Below are positions 51,644-62,054 of a DNA stretch of 64,000 bases, piece by piece. Within the stretch, counting starts at the first letter, position 1. Every line of letters begins with the position of its first letter. The DNA is from Saccharopolyspora flava (lineage in GTDB: Bacteria > Actinomycetota > Actinomycetes > Mycobacteriales > Pseudonocardiaceae): the NCBI RefSeq assembly GCF_900116135.1, contig NZ_FOZX01000003.1, forward strand, positions 558,001 to 622,000. Reading direction: 5' to 3'. Position numbers and translations under genes: made by a program. Below the pieces are notes generated by a model. It had not been told where the DNA came from. It made no database searches and was given only the letters and a program-made list of their open reading frames with translations.

Positions 51644-53158
51644 GTGATTCCAGATCTGTCCGCTGACCGCATCGACCGACTCCGCGACGCCTTCCGCGCC
51701 GCCTCCTACGACGCCGACGGCGTCCTCGACCTGCTCGGCCACTCCGCGCACGCCGCGCTCGGGCGCGGCGAACCGGTGCCCGCGCTGCGCGCCACCGAGG
51801 GCGCCGGGACCCTGGGCACGCTCGTCCGGCTGTTCCTGCTCGGCCAGGCCGAGACCCGCGACGACGCGGGGGCCGCGCTCGGCTCGCTGAGCGTCGACGA
51901 CGCGCTGGCCGCCGGCATCCTGACCGCCGACGGCGAGCTGCTGCGCGCCGGCCTGGACATCCGCCCCTACGGCGAGGGCGAGCACTCCTGGTGGGTGGTG
52001 TCGGACCTGGACTCCGACCTGCGCGGCGGGCGTCCCGTCGACCCGGACCACGTGCTGGGGGTCGGTCACGCGTCGCTGAGCCTGGTGCGGGCCACGACCC
52101 GGCGGCAGGTGGGCTCGGTGCTCGACCTGGGCACCGGCTGCGGCGTGCAGGCCCTGCACGCCAGCACGCACGCGCGGAGCATCACCGTCACCGACGTCTC
52201 GAAGCGGGCGCTGGCGCTGGCCGAGGCGACGTTCCGGCTCAACGGGGTCGACGCCGAGATCGGCGAGGGCGAGTGGTTCGAACCGGCCCGCGGCCGCAAG
52301 TTCGACCTGGTCGTGTGCAACCCGCCGTTCGTGGTGGGCCCGCCGCGCACCGACTTCACCTACCGCGACTCCGGGCTGGCCGGCGACGACGCGAGCGCGC
52401 TGGTGGTGCGCCAGCTGCCGTCGTTCCTCAACGAGGGCGGCACCGGGCAGCTGCTGGCCTCCTGGGTGCACCGCGAGGGCGAGGACTGGGAGGACCGGGT
52501 GGCCTCGTGGCTGCCGCCGGGCGCCGGGGTGGACGCGTGGTTCGTGCAGCGCGACGTCGCCGACCCGGACCTGTACGTGGGCACCTGGCTGCGCGACGCG
52601 GGCTACGACCTGCGTTCCGAGCAGGGCCTGCGCAAGGCCGCCGAGTGGCTGGACTGGTTCGAGGCCAACGACGTGATCGGCATCGGTTTCGGGTTCATCA
52701 CCCTGCGCCGCACCGACGGTCCCGGTGAGGTGGTCTGCGAGGACCTGCGGCACGCGTTCGACGACCCGCTGGGCCCGGAGTCCGACGCGTGGCTGCGCCG
52801 CGTCGACTGGTTGCGCGACCACGACTCCGACGACGACCTGCTGGCCGCCCGGCTGGTCACCGCCGACAGCACCGTCCTGGAGCAGGTCTCCCAGCCCGGC
52901 GACGAGGGCTGGGAGCCGATGGTGCACCGCCTGCACCGCACCGACGGTCCCGGGTGGCAGCACGAGATCGACGAGCTCGGCGTCCGGTTGCTGGCGGGAT
53001 TCCGCGGTGCGCTGCCGCTGGAGGAACTGCTGGAACTGCTGGCGATGGGCTACGGCGAAGATGCGGAGGAGTTGACCTCCGCCGCGATTCCGATGGTGCG
53101 GGAACTCATCCGGCACGGAATGGTCGTTCCGGCCGAATGGCGAGGTGTTGATCAATGA
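51644..53158 (+). CDS. class I SAM-dependent methyltransferase (small-domain type)
   Basis: A 504-residue protein. The N-terminal ~140 residues form a helical domain, and a C-terminal extension follows the methyltransferase core. Motif I is VLDLGTGCGVQALHAS (about 159-174), and motif IV is LVVCNPPFVVGPPRTDFTY with the NPPF of N- or rRNA methyltransferases. The family is related to RsmC/PrmC-like enzymes; the substrate is unknown. The GTG at 51644 is used; one at 51629 is also in frame. The stop overlaps the dtd start (ATGA), so the two form an operon in front of sigB. Confidence 0.82.
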   Translation: MIPDLSADRIDRLRDAFRAASYDADGVLDLLGHSAHAALGRGEPVPALRATEGAGTLGTLVRLFLLGQAETRDDAGAALGSLSVDDALAAGILTADGELLRAGLDIRPYGEGEHSWWVVSDLDSDLRGGRPVDPDHVLGVGHASLSLVRATTRRQVGSVLDLGTGCGVQALHASTHARSITVTDVSKRALALAEATFRLNGVDAEIGEGEWFEPARGRKFDLVVCNPPFVVGPPRTDFTYRDSGLAGDDASALVVRQLPSFLNEGGTGQLLASWVHREGEDWEDRVASWLPPGAGVDAWFVQRDVADPDLYVGTWLRDAGYDLRSEQGLRKAAEWLDWFEANDVIGIGFGFITLRRTDGPGEVVCEDLRHAFDDPLGPESDAWLRRVDWLRDHDSDDDLLAARLVTADSTVLEQVSQPGDEGWEPMVHRLHRTDGPGWQHEIDELGVRLLAGFRGALPLEELLELLAMGYGEDAEELTSAAIPMVRELIRHGMVVPAEWRGVDQ

Positions 53159-53580
53159 GGGCAATCGTCACGCGGGTCACTCGCGCCTCGGTAACGGTGG
53201 AGGGCGAAGTCGTCGGGAAGATCGAAGAACCCGGGCTGTTGGTCCTATTGGGTGTGACCCATTCCGACGGACGTGAGGAAGTCGCAAAAATGGCCCGGAA
53301 ACTGCACGAGATTCGTGCGCTCCGGGACGAGGAGTCCTGCGCGACGACGGGTGCCCCGCTGCTGGTGGTCAGCCAGTTCACCCTCTACGGGTCGACGCGG
53401 AAGGGGCGCCGCCCGTCGTGGACCGAGGCCGCCCGGCCCGAGCAGGCCGAACCGCTGGTCGAGGAGGTCGTCGCGGAGCTCCGGGAGCGGGGCGCGCGGG
53501 TGTCCACCGGGGTGTTCGGCGCGATGATGGCCGTCGAAAGTGTGAACGACGGGCCATTCACACTTCTGGTTGAGGTCTAA
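53155..53580 (+). CDS. dtd: D-aminoacyl-tRNA deacylase
   Basis: Removes D-amino acids (and glycine from tRNA-Ala) from mischarged tRNA. The 141-residue length is normal. The two active-site motifs are SQFTLYG (73-79) and the cis-proline loop NDGPFT (131-136). The segment before the latter reads FGAMMAVESV, where FGADM is usual, a small deviation away from the chiral-proofreading loop. Translationally coupled to the methyltransferase gene by a 4 bp overlap. Confidence 0.93.
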   Translation: MRAIVTRVTRASVTVEGEVVGKIEEPGLLVLLGVTHSDGREEVAKMARKLHEIRALRDEESCATTGAPLLVVSQFTLYGSTRKGRRPSWTEAARPEQAEPLVEEVVAELRERGARVSTGVFGAMMAVESVNDGPFTLLVEV

Positions 53581-53662
53581 TGTAACGAGAGCTCTCAGGA
53601 AATCCTCAGACTCAGGGCACAACCGATGTGACGGCCGCGACGTCTTCGAATCGAGAACTTCG

Positions 53663-53688
53663 GGAACGAATTCGTCGCGCCCGTCGTT
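53663..53688 (+). promoter_or_regulatory. ECF-sigma-type promoter upstream of sigB
   Basis: GGAAC (53663-53667) and GTT (53686-53688) are separated by 18 bp, as in the SigE/SigH (SigR) class of stress promoters. The start point would be near 53694, about 185 nt before the sigB ATG. In mycobacteria sigB is transcribed by such alternative sigma factors. Confidence 0.55.
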
Positions 53689-53877
53689 TTCCAGGTAACG
53701 AAGCTTCGACGGCCATGCCGTCCGCGGTGACCGAACAGTCCGGCACCGACTCGGCACCCGGAGAAGAACGTAGGCGCGGAAGCCCCGGTAATCCCGAGCG
53801 TACGCGTCCTGCACACCGCGCACCGATGCGCCGGTGTGAATTGCGCCCCGCTAGCCAGCCCGCCAGGGAGGGAGCTC

Positions 53878-54849
53878 ATGACCGTCCCGCAGACCACCAA
53901 GCCAGACGTCGCCGTCGCCGAAGAATTGGACACCCAGGGTCCATCGGCCGACCTGGTGCGCGTCTACCTCAACGGCATCGGGCGCACCGCGCTGCTCACC
54001 GCACAGGAAGAGGTCGACCTCGCCAAGCGCATCGAGGCCGGGGTTTTCGCCAAGCACCTGCTGGAAACCGGCAAGAACCTCTCCCCCGAGCGGCGCTCGG
54101 ACCTCAATGCCGTCGTCCGGGACGGTCGGCGAGCGAAGAACCACCTGATGGAGGCCAACCTCCGCCTGGTCGTCAGCCTCGCCAAGCGCTACACGGGCCG
54201 CGGCATGCCCCTGCTGGACCTCATCCAGGAGGGCAACCTGGGCCTGATCCGCGCGGTGGAGAAGTTCGACTACACCAAGGGCTTCAAGTTCTCGACCTAC
54301 GCGACCTGGTGGATCCGGCAGGCCATCACCCGGGGCATGGCCGACCAGAGCCGCACCATCCGGCTGCCCGTCCACCTCGTCGAGCAGGTCAACAAGCTGG
54401 CCCGCATCAAGCGCGACCTGCACCAGAAGCTGGGCCGCGAGGCCACCGACGAGGAGCTCTCGGAGGAGGCCGGCATCCCGGTCGAGAAGATCCTCGACCT
54501 GATGGACCACTCCCGCGACCCGGTCAGCCTGGACATGCCGGTGGGCACCGAGGAGGACGCCCCGCTGGGCGACTTCATCGAGGACGCCGAGTCCGCCGAC
54601 GCCGAGAACGCGGTGATCTCCGGCTTCCTGCAGGACGACCTGCGCCGGGTCCTGTCCACGCTCGAAGAGCGCGAGCAGGCGGTCATCCGGATGCGCTACG
54701 GCCTCGAGGACGGCCAGCCGCGCACCCTGGACCAGATCGGCAAGGCCTTCGGCCTGTCCCGCGAGCGGGTCCGCCAGATCGAGCGCGAGGTCATGTCCAA
54801 GCTGCGCCAGGGCGACCGCGCCGACAAGCTCCGCGCCTACGCCAGCTGA
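53878..54849 (+). CDS. sigB: group 2 principal-like sigma factor
   Basis: A 323-residue sigma-70 closely similar to SigA across regions 1.2-4 but lacking the long basic N-terminal tail. Region 1.2 begins [20 protein letters not shown]. Region 2 has [20 protein letters not shown] and [20 protein letters not shown]. Region 4 reads [20 protein letters not shown]. It is non-essential-type (group 2) by analogy with mycobacterial SigB, active in stress and stationary phase. GGGAGGGAG precedes the ATG. A perfect intrinsic terminator follows. The neighbour ideR found in mycobacteria is absent here. Confidence 0.93.
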   Translation: MTVPQTTKPDVAVAEELDTQGPSADLVRVYLNGIGRTALLTAQEEVDLAKRIEAGVFAKHLLETGKNLSPERRSDLNAVVRDGRRAKNHLMEANLRLVVSLAKRYTGRGMPLLDLIQEGNLGLIRAVEKFDYTKGFKFSTYATWWIRQAITRGMADQSRTIRLPVHLVEQVNKLARIKRDLHQKLGREATDEELSEEAGIPVEKILDLMDHSRDPVSLDMPVGTEEDAPLGDFIEDAESADAENAVISGFLQDDLRRVLSTLEEREQAVIRMRYGLEDGQPRTLDQIGKAFGLSRERVRQIEREVMSKLRQGDRADKLRAYAS

Positions 54850-54855
54850 CCCATC

Positions 54856-54889
54856 GGGGCGCCCTTCACGACGAAGGGCGCCCCTTTTT
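54856..54889 (+). terminator. intrinsic terminator of sigB
   Basis: GGGGCGCCCTTC and its exact complement form a 12 bp stem with loop ACGAC, followed by five T residues. Confidence 0.9.
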
Positions 54890-55039
54890 CGTCACGGATG
54901 TGACTCCTGAGGCGTCCGGTGCCCGTTTCGGGGGAGCGCGGCGTCACTTTGCACCCGAACGGCTCGTTGACCCGAGCGGCCCCGCGGAGCGAAGATCTTC
55001 TTCCGCGACTTGAGCGGTGGGGTCCTCCACCGCTTGCTG

Positions 55040-55080
55040 GAGGAGGCCGGACTCGTCGAAAGGACGGGTCCGACCTCCTC
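55040..55080 (-). terminator. hairpin after the tyrosine phosphatase gene
   Basis: GAGGAGGCCGGAC (55040-55052) and GTCCGACCTCCTC (55068-55080) pair with one mismatch around a 15 nt loop, 2 nt beyond the leftward stop codon. Confidence 0.5.
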
Positions 55081-55082
55081 AC

Positions 55083-55790
55083 CTACTCCTCCAGGAACTT
55101 CTCCCGCCAGCGGTGCAGCTCGTCGTCGGTGACGCCGTGGCCGGCCAGCCAGCCCGCGGCCGCGTCCGGGTGCTCGTCGAAGACCTCCAGCACCCTCTCG
55201 ATGGCCTGCGTCGGCGTGGCCATGAGCTCGGCGACCGCCTCCTCGTCCACGCCCGGCGGCAGTTCCGGCAGCTCTTCGAGCCGTTGCAGCACGCGCAGCA
55301 TGTTCTCGTCGGTGCGCACGTAATCGGCGATGATCGCGTCCGGTCGCACGCCCGCGGCGCTGAGCAGCACCGCCGAGACCACCCCGGTGCGGTCCTTGCC
55401 CGCCGCGCAGTGCACCAGCGCCGGGCCGTCAGCCTCCAGGACGTGCCGGAAGACCTCCACCAGCTTCGTCGGCGCGCCCAGCAGCATCCCCTGGTAGAGC
55501 GTGGTCAGCTCGTGCACCGACTCGTCGTCCTCGTCCGGCTTGTCCAGGCCCTCCAGCACGCGCACGCGGTGCACCAGGCTGGCCGGGGCCATCGGGTGCT
55601 CGTCCCGGGTCTCGGCGGCTTCCCGCAGGTCGACGACCACGCGCGGCGGCCACCCGGGCAGCCCGCCCGGGTCGCGGTCGCCGAGACGCGGGGCGTCGCT
55701 GCGGTAGACCACCCCGGGCCTGGTCAGCGCACCGGTTCCGGTGGGCTGACCGCCGAGGTCGCGCAGGTTGACCAGTTCGTCGAGCGCCAT
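55083..55790 (-). CDS. tyrosine/lipid phosphatase (PtpB-like)
   Basis: A 235-residue phosphatase of the triple-specificity PtpB-like class. The N-terminal VNLRDLGG motif is typical. The P-loop is LVHCAAGKDRTGVVSAVLLS, with Cys128 as nucleophile and Arg134 binding phosphate; the KDR variant is a hallmark of the group. There is no signal peptide; relatives in M. tuberculosis are exported. GGAGG lies close (4 nt) to the ATG at 55790. It is divergent from the fumarase gene. The substrate is unknown. Confidence 0.87.
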   Translation of the reverse strand: MALDELVNLRDLGGQPTGTGALTRPGVVYRSDAPRLGDRDPGGLPGWPPRVVVDLREAAETRDEHPMAPASLVHRVRVLEGLDKPDEDDESVHELTTLYQGMLLGAPTKLVEVFRHVLEADGPALVHCAAGKDRTGVVSAVLLSAAGVRPDAIIADYVRTDENMLRVLQRLEELPELPPGVDEEAVAELMATPTQAIERVLEVFDEHPDAAAGWLAGHGVTDDELHRWREKFLEE

Positions 55791-55981
55791 GAGGCCTCCG
55801 AGGCGGGACGGCAGCGATCCGGGTTCGAGAATCTCAACCCGGGCGCGTTTCGACCAGGTGCTCCTCACAGGTCCCCCGCACGGGTCTCCGTCACACATTG
55901 CCGACCCGTGTGGACGTCGTGATCCGCTGCGCGGTTACATGAGTGCACGCGTAACCCGAACGCGCGCAAAGGAGCCGCGAC

Positions 55982-57637
<1,656 letters not shown>

Positions 57638-57657
57638 GGTTTCGCACGACCGGTCCC

Positions 57658-57690
57658 GGGTTCACCCGCGCACGAGGCGCGGGTGAACCC
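57658..57690. terminator. hairpin after fum
   Basis: GGGTTCACCCGCGC and its perfect complement form a 14 bp stem with loop ACGAG, 20 nt after the stop. No T-run follows. Confidence 0.6.
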
Positions 57691-57828
57691 GAGCGGCCGC
57701 GGTCATCCCGCTGTGCTGATCCCGCGAAAGACGGGCTGCCGAACCCGGTGCGCCGTGGAGCCCCACCTCCGGCGGCGAACCGCTTCCGACGCGCGGCGGC
57801 GGCAGGTTACCGCCGCGCTGCAGCCGAA

Positions 57829-58284
57829 TCAGCGCGGAACCTTCACATCCTTCTGCTCCAGGACCACCTTTCGCCCTTCGAGCGGCGCGCTGAGGCTCAC
57901 CGCCACCGGCGGGTACCGCAGGTCCATCGTGCAGATTCCCGGCGGATCCGGGGTTTCCTCCACCAGGAGGATCTTCACGTGGTCGGCGGTCTGCTCCGCC
58001 ACTTCGGCGTGCACCTTGCTGCAGCCGCCCTCCTGACCGGTGGCGACCACTGCGGTACCGTTGTCCTGGGTCCAGACCTTCTTCGGATATCCTCGCGGTA
58101 GCTGCGAGAGGTCGATGGCCTCTGCGGCCACCGGCGTCCGCTCCGGTTCAGGTTTCGGCTGAACCGGTCCGGGTGGCGCCGGCGGTTGACCACCGAACCC
58201 CACGTCGTTGGTCGGCTGTTGGGCGCAGGCTGCCAGCACCAGTAGCAGACTCCCCGCGCCCACTGCGGTTCGTAGGCGTCTCAT
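57829..58284 (-). CDS. secreted lipoprotein, function unknown
   Basis: A 151-residue protein with a type II signal peptide: basic MRRLRTAVGAG, a hydrophobic stretch and the lipobox VLAAC (Cys20). A proline-rich linker (about 30-50) leads to a small domain (about 58-150). That domain has two further cysteines (GGCSKVHAEV; PPGICTMDLRYPP) that could form a disulfide. I recognise no family. It is expected to be membrane-anchored on the outer face of the cytoplasmic membrane. Confidence 0.75.
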   Translation of the reverse strand: MRRLRTAVGAGSLLLVLAACAQQPTNDVGFGGQPPAPPGPVQPKPEPERTPVAAEAIDLSQLPRGYPKKVWTQDNGTAVVATGQEGGCSKVHAEVAEQTADHVKILLVEETPDPPGICTMDLRYPPVAVSLSAPLEGRKVVLEQKDVKVPR

Positions 58285-58404
58285 GCCCAGTAGACGGACG
58301 CGCGGGAGCTTCGGGTTGCGTCCCGGCCGAGGTGGATCGGTCCTCGGATTTCACACAATTCACCCGGCCGGGCCGAACTCCCGGCCTCGTCGCCGGAACG
58401 CCGG

Positions 58405-59286
58405 TCAGCGCTCGAGGACGCCGTTCATCCAGTCCTGGATCCAGGCGGCCAGCTCGGCGGAGCTGCGGGTCCACTTGAAGTGGTCCACCGGTCCTCCCGC
58501 GTCGTCGGCGGTGTAGTGGCGGCTGGTGCGCTCGGCGCGGGTGGAGTGCTTGACCAGGTCGTCCATCGCCGTCTTCGGGGCCAGCTCGTCGTTGGCCACG
58601 GTCACCGTGAGCAGCGGGGTGGTCACCTCGGCCATGGCCGCGTCGTAGTCGAGGTCGGAGCCGCGCAGCCGCCAGCGGCCGGTGCGCGCCTGGCGCGCCC
58701 AGTCCCGCATCAGCCCGGTCGCCTGCTTGCCGCCGAAGACGTAGCCGGGCCAGTAGCCCAGCAGCGTCGAGGCCAGCGCGATCGTCTGGGTTCCCAGCAG
58801 CGAGTAGTAGTACTTGGCCAGGCTCGGGTAGCCGCGGTACCAGACCGACCCCGTGGCGATCAGGGCCGCGCCGCTGATCCGGCCGGGGTGGGCGGCGGTG
58901 TGCAGCAGCGCGATCTGGCCGCCGAGGCTGTGCCCGAGGACGAACCGCGGAGCGCGGGGGAAGACGGACTCGACGAGGTCGAGCACGGCGTCGAGGTCGT
59001 CGACGAAGTCCTGGTACCCGAAGTGCACGCCGCGCTGCGCCCGGGGCTTGTTCTCGCCCTGGCCGCGCACGTCGAACGACACCACGGTCATGCCGAGCCG
59101 GTGCAGCTCGGCGACGAACGGCCGGTAGTAGCCGGCCGGCACGCCCATGGCGGGCGCCAGCACCGCGACGGGCGCGGTCGGGTCGTCCTGCTGCACCGCG
59201 CGCACCTTGATGCGGTACTGGCCCGCGGGAACCACGCCGAGCACGGGTGCCGGTGTGTCGACTTTCCGGGTCGTGACCTCATCCAC
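58405..59286 (-). CDS. alpha/beta hydrolase (serine-aminopeptidase-like)
   Basis: A 293-residue alpha/beta hydrolase. The nucleophile elbow is FVLGHSLGGQIAL (Ser120). The oxyanion-hole segment is VLAPAMGVPAGYYRPF, FDVRGQGENKPR is typical of lysophospholipase-like members, and a late histidine (PVDHFKW) completes the triad. The substrate is unknown. The GTG at 59286 is supported by TAATCT 6 nt upstream, consistent with a leaderless message. Transcribed in the same direction as the lipoprotein gene but with its own promoter and 120 bp gap. Confidence 0.85.
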   Translation of the reverse strand: MDEVTTRKVDTPAPVLGVVPAGQYRIKVRAVQQDDPTAPVAVLAPAMGVPAGYYRPFVAELHRLGMTVVSFDVRGQGENKPRAQRGVHFGYQDFVDDLDAVLDLVESVFPRAPRFVLGHSLGGQIALLHTAAHPGRISGAALIATGSVWYRGYPSLAKYYYSLLGTQTIALASTLLGYWPGYVFGGKQATGLMRDWARQARTGRWRLRGSDLDYDAAMAEVTTPLLTVTVANDELAPKTAMDDLVKHSTRAERTSRHYTADDAGGPVDHFKWTRSSAELAAWIQDWMNGVLER

Positions 59287-59298
59287 GGCCCCAGATTA
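59287..59298 (-). promoter_or_regulatory. -10 box for leaderless hydrolase transcript
   Basis: TAATCT (59298-59293 on the minus strand) is followed by GGGGCC and the GTG start codon. Confidence 0.5.
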
Positions 59299-59366
59299 AC
59301 GGAACCACCCGGTTTCGATCTGCGGGTCTGTGGCTCCCGTCGCAGTCGGCCCCAACGCAGGTGGCC

Positions 59367-62042
59367 CTAGCGCAGGCGACGCGGTCCGGTGTCCAGAGCG
59401 GCGGGCGATTCGCCCAACGACACCTTCGCCCCGGTGACCGACGCCCCGGTCGGCGAGGCCAGCACCGGCTGCAACGCCAGGTACCGCACCTCGGGCAGGT
59501 CCTCGGCCAGCGTCGCCACCCGCAGCACCAGGTCCTCCAACGCCGAGAGGTCCGCGGGCTCCACGCCCCGGTAACCGACCAGCAGCGGCGCCGCGCGGGG
59601 CGCGCGCACCAGGGTCGCCACGTCCACATCGGTCAGCGGCAGCGCCCGGTAGGCCTTGTCCCCCAGCAGCTCGCTGGCCACGCCGGAGAGCCCGAACGAC
59701 ACCAACGTGCCGAACGAGGGGTCGTCGAGCAGGTCGATCACGCAGGAGGTGCCGCGCCCGGCCATCCGCTGCACGTAGACCTCCTCGGCACCGGACACCC
59801 GCCGCACGTCGGCGTAGGCCGTGCGCACCGCGTCCGGACCCGTCAGGTCCAGCCGCACGCCGACCAGGTCGTTGCGGTGCCGCAGATCGGTGCTGGTCGA
59901 CTTCAGCACCACCGGGTAGCCCAGCTCCTCGGCCGCCGCGACCGCCGCGTTCACGTCGGCGACCTTGCGGAAGGGCACCAGCTCGATGCCGTAGCACTCC
60001 AGCAGGCGCACCATCCGGTCGTCGTCGAGCTCGGACACGCCCTCGACCAGCCACTGCTCGACCAGCTCGCGCGCCTTCTCGGCGGCCACCTCCGGGCGCA
60101 CGAAGTGCCCCTTCGGGGCGGCGCGCCACTGCGCGTAGCGGGCCACGCGCGCCAGCGAGAGCACCGCCCGCTCAGGGCTCGGGTACGACGGCACCGACCC
60201 CTTGCCCGTCGTGCCGTCCGGTCCGAGCACCCGCAGCTCGTCCGGCACGCCCTCGGCCGCCAGGAACGTGGTCACCACCGGCTTGGAGCGGGTCGCGTCG
60301 GCCTCGTGCAACGCCTCCCGCAGCGCCCGCGCGTAGGTCGAGCCGGGCACCGCCACCGGCGGGGCGAACACCGTGATCAGCGCGTCGACGTCATCGCGCA
60401 GCGCGGCGTCGCGCACCGCGGCGGCGAACTCGTCGGGCTCGGCCGAGGCCCCGACGTCGACCGGCTCGTGCGCCAGCTGCAACCCCTGCGCCTGCGCCAC
60501 GTCGGCGGCGATCATGCCCAGCGCCGAGGAGTTGCCCACGATCGAGACCCGGTCGCCCTGCGGCAGCGGCTGGTGCGCGAGCAGCAGCGCGGTGTCGAAC
60601 ATCTGCGCCACCGACTCGACGCGGATCACGCCGGACTGCTCGAACAGCGCCTGCACGCTCGTCTCGTCGATCTCCACCGTCGAGGCCGCCAGCCCGGCGC
60701 GCACCGAGTTGCGACCCGACTTGACCACCACGACCGGTTTGCTGCGGGCGAGCCGCCGCGCCAACCGGCCGAACTTGCGCGGGTTGCCGAACGACTCCAG
60801 GTACAGCAGCACCACGTCGGTGGCCGGATCGGTCTGCCAGTACTGCAGCAGGTCGTTGCCGGACAGGTCGGCGCGGTTGCCCGCCGAGACGAACGTCGAC
60901 AGCCCGAGCCCGCGCTCGGTGGCGGTCTCCAGGATCGCCACGCCCAGCGCACCGGACTGGCAGAAGAACCCGGTCCGGCCCCGCCCGGGCAGCTGCGGCG
61001 CCAGGCTGGCGTTGAGCCGGAACTCCGGGTCCGGGTTGACCACGCCGAGCGCGTTCGGGCCGACCACGCGCATGCCGTGCACCCGCGCGGCCCGCACCAT
61101 CTCGCGTTCCACCTCGCGCCCCTCGGGACCCGTCTCGCTGAACCCGGAGGACACGATGACCAACGTTTTCACACCCTTGGCGAGGCAGTCGTCGAGGACC
61201 TCGTTGACGCCGGCGGCCGGGATCGCCACCACCGCCAGGTCGACCTCGTCGGGGATGTCGAGCACCGAGGCGTAGGCGCGCACTCCGCGCACCGCGCGGT
61301 GCTCGGGGTTGACCGGGTACACCGGGCCGGTGAAGTCGGCGGTGAGCAGGTTCGTCAGGACCGCGTGACCGATCTTGCGGTGGTCGGTGGAGGCGCCGAT
61401 GACCGCCACCGCCCGCGGCCGCAGCAGGTTGTGCACGCTGCGCGCCTCGGCGGCCTGCTCGCGAGCCCGGGCCACCGCCACGGACTCCTCGGTCGGGTCG
61501 ATGTCGAACTCCAGGTGCACCACGCCTTCCTCCATCGCCCGGCTCACCTGGTAGCCGGCGTCGCGGAAGACCCGCACCATCGTGGAGTTCTCGGCCAGCA
61601 CCTCGGCCACGAAGCGCCGCAGACCGCACTCCTGCGCCGCCGCCGCGAGGTGCTCCAGCAGGATCGATCCCAGACCGCGCCCCTGGTGCCCGTCCTCGAC
61701 GACGAACGCGACCTCCGCCGACTCCTGCTCGCCGAGCCGGTCGAAGCGGCCGACGGCGACGATGTCGTCGCCCAGCAGCGCCACCAGCGCGACCCGGTTG
61801 ACGTAGTCGACCTGCGTGAACCGCCGGACGTCGCGCTCGGGCATCCGCGGGTACGGGCCGAAGTAGCGGTAGTACCTGGTGCGATCGCTGAGCCGCCCGT
61901 GGAAGGCGATCAGCTTGTCCTTGTCGGCCGGGGTGATCGGCCGCATGTGCACCGTGCCGCCGTCGGAGAGGACGACGTCGGCCTCCCACTGCCGGGGGTA
62001 GTCCTGCTCCGGCCCGGTCTCCTCTCTCGGCTCTTCGTCCAC
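59367..62042 (-). CDS. GNAT acetyltransferase fused to an acyl-CoA synthetase-like module (Pat-like)
   Basis: An 891-residue fusion. The N-terminal GNAT domain (about 25-190) has the acetyl-CoA loop DGHQGRGLGS (117-126) and Glu110. A CoA-binding domain follows (about 205-300, AVAVIGASTDHRKIGHAVLT), then ligase-CoA domains and a C-terminal ATP-grasp region (about 660-870). In active NDP-forming acetyl-CoA synthetases a phosphorylated histidine sits in an SHTG motif. Here the matching segment reads RAGLAASTVEIDETSV with no histidine, as in the regulatory Pat proteins. It probably acetylates acetyl-CoA synthetase lysines. GAGGAG lies 8 nt before the GTG at 62042, overlapping the end of the acuC-like gene. 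Confidence 0.85.
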   Translation of the reverse strand: MDEEPREETGPEQDYPRQWEADVVLSDGGTVHMRPITPADKDKLIAFHGRLSDRTRYYRYFGPYPRMPERDVRRFTQVDYVNRVALVALLGDDIVAVGRFDRLGEQESAEVAFVVEDGHQGRGLGSILLEHLAAAAQECGLRRFVAEVLAENSTMVRVFRDAGYQVSRAMEEGVVHLEFDIDPTEESVAVARAREQAAEARSVHNLLRPRAVAVIGASTDHRKIGHAVLTNLLTADFTGPVYPVNPEHRAVRGVRAYASVLDIPDEVDLAVVAIPAAGVNEVLDDCLAKGVKTLVIVSSGFSETGPEGREVEREMVRAARVHGMRVVGPNALGVVNPDPEFRLNASLAPQLPGRGRTGFFCQSGALGVAILETATERGLGLSTFVSAGNRADLSGNDLLQYWQTDPATDVVLLYLESFGNPRKFGRLARRLARSKPVVVVKSGRNSVRAGLAASTVEIDETSVQALFEQSGVIRVESVAQMFDTALLLAHQPLPQGDRVSIVGNSSALGMIAADVAQAQGLQLAHEPVDVGASAEPDEFAAAVRDAALRDDVDALITVFAPPVAVPGSTYARALREALHEADATRSKPVVTTFLAAEGVPDELRVLGPDGTTGKGSVPSYPSPERAVLSLARVARYAQWRAAPKGHFVRPEVAAEKARELVEQWLVEGVSELDDDRMVRLLECYGIELVPFRKVADVNAAVAAAEELGYPVVLKSTSTDLRHRNDLVGVRLDLTGPDAVRTAYADVRRVSGAEEVYVQRMAGRGTSCVIDLLDDPSFGTLVSFGLSGVASELLGDKAYRALPLTDVDVATLVRAPRAAPLLVGYRGVEPADLSALEDLVLRVATLAEDLPEVRYLALQPVLASPTGASVTGAKVSLGESPAALDTGPRRLR

Positions 62043-62054
62043 TTCGGGCACTCC

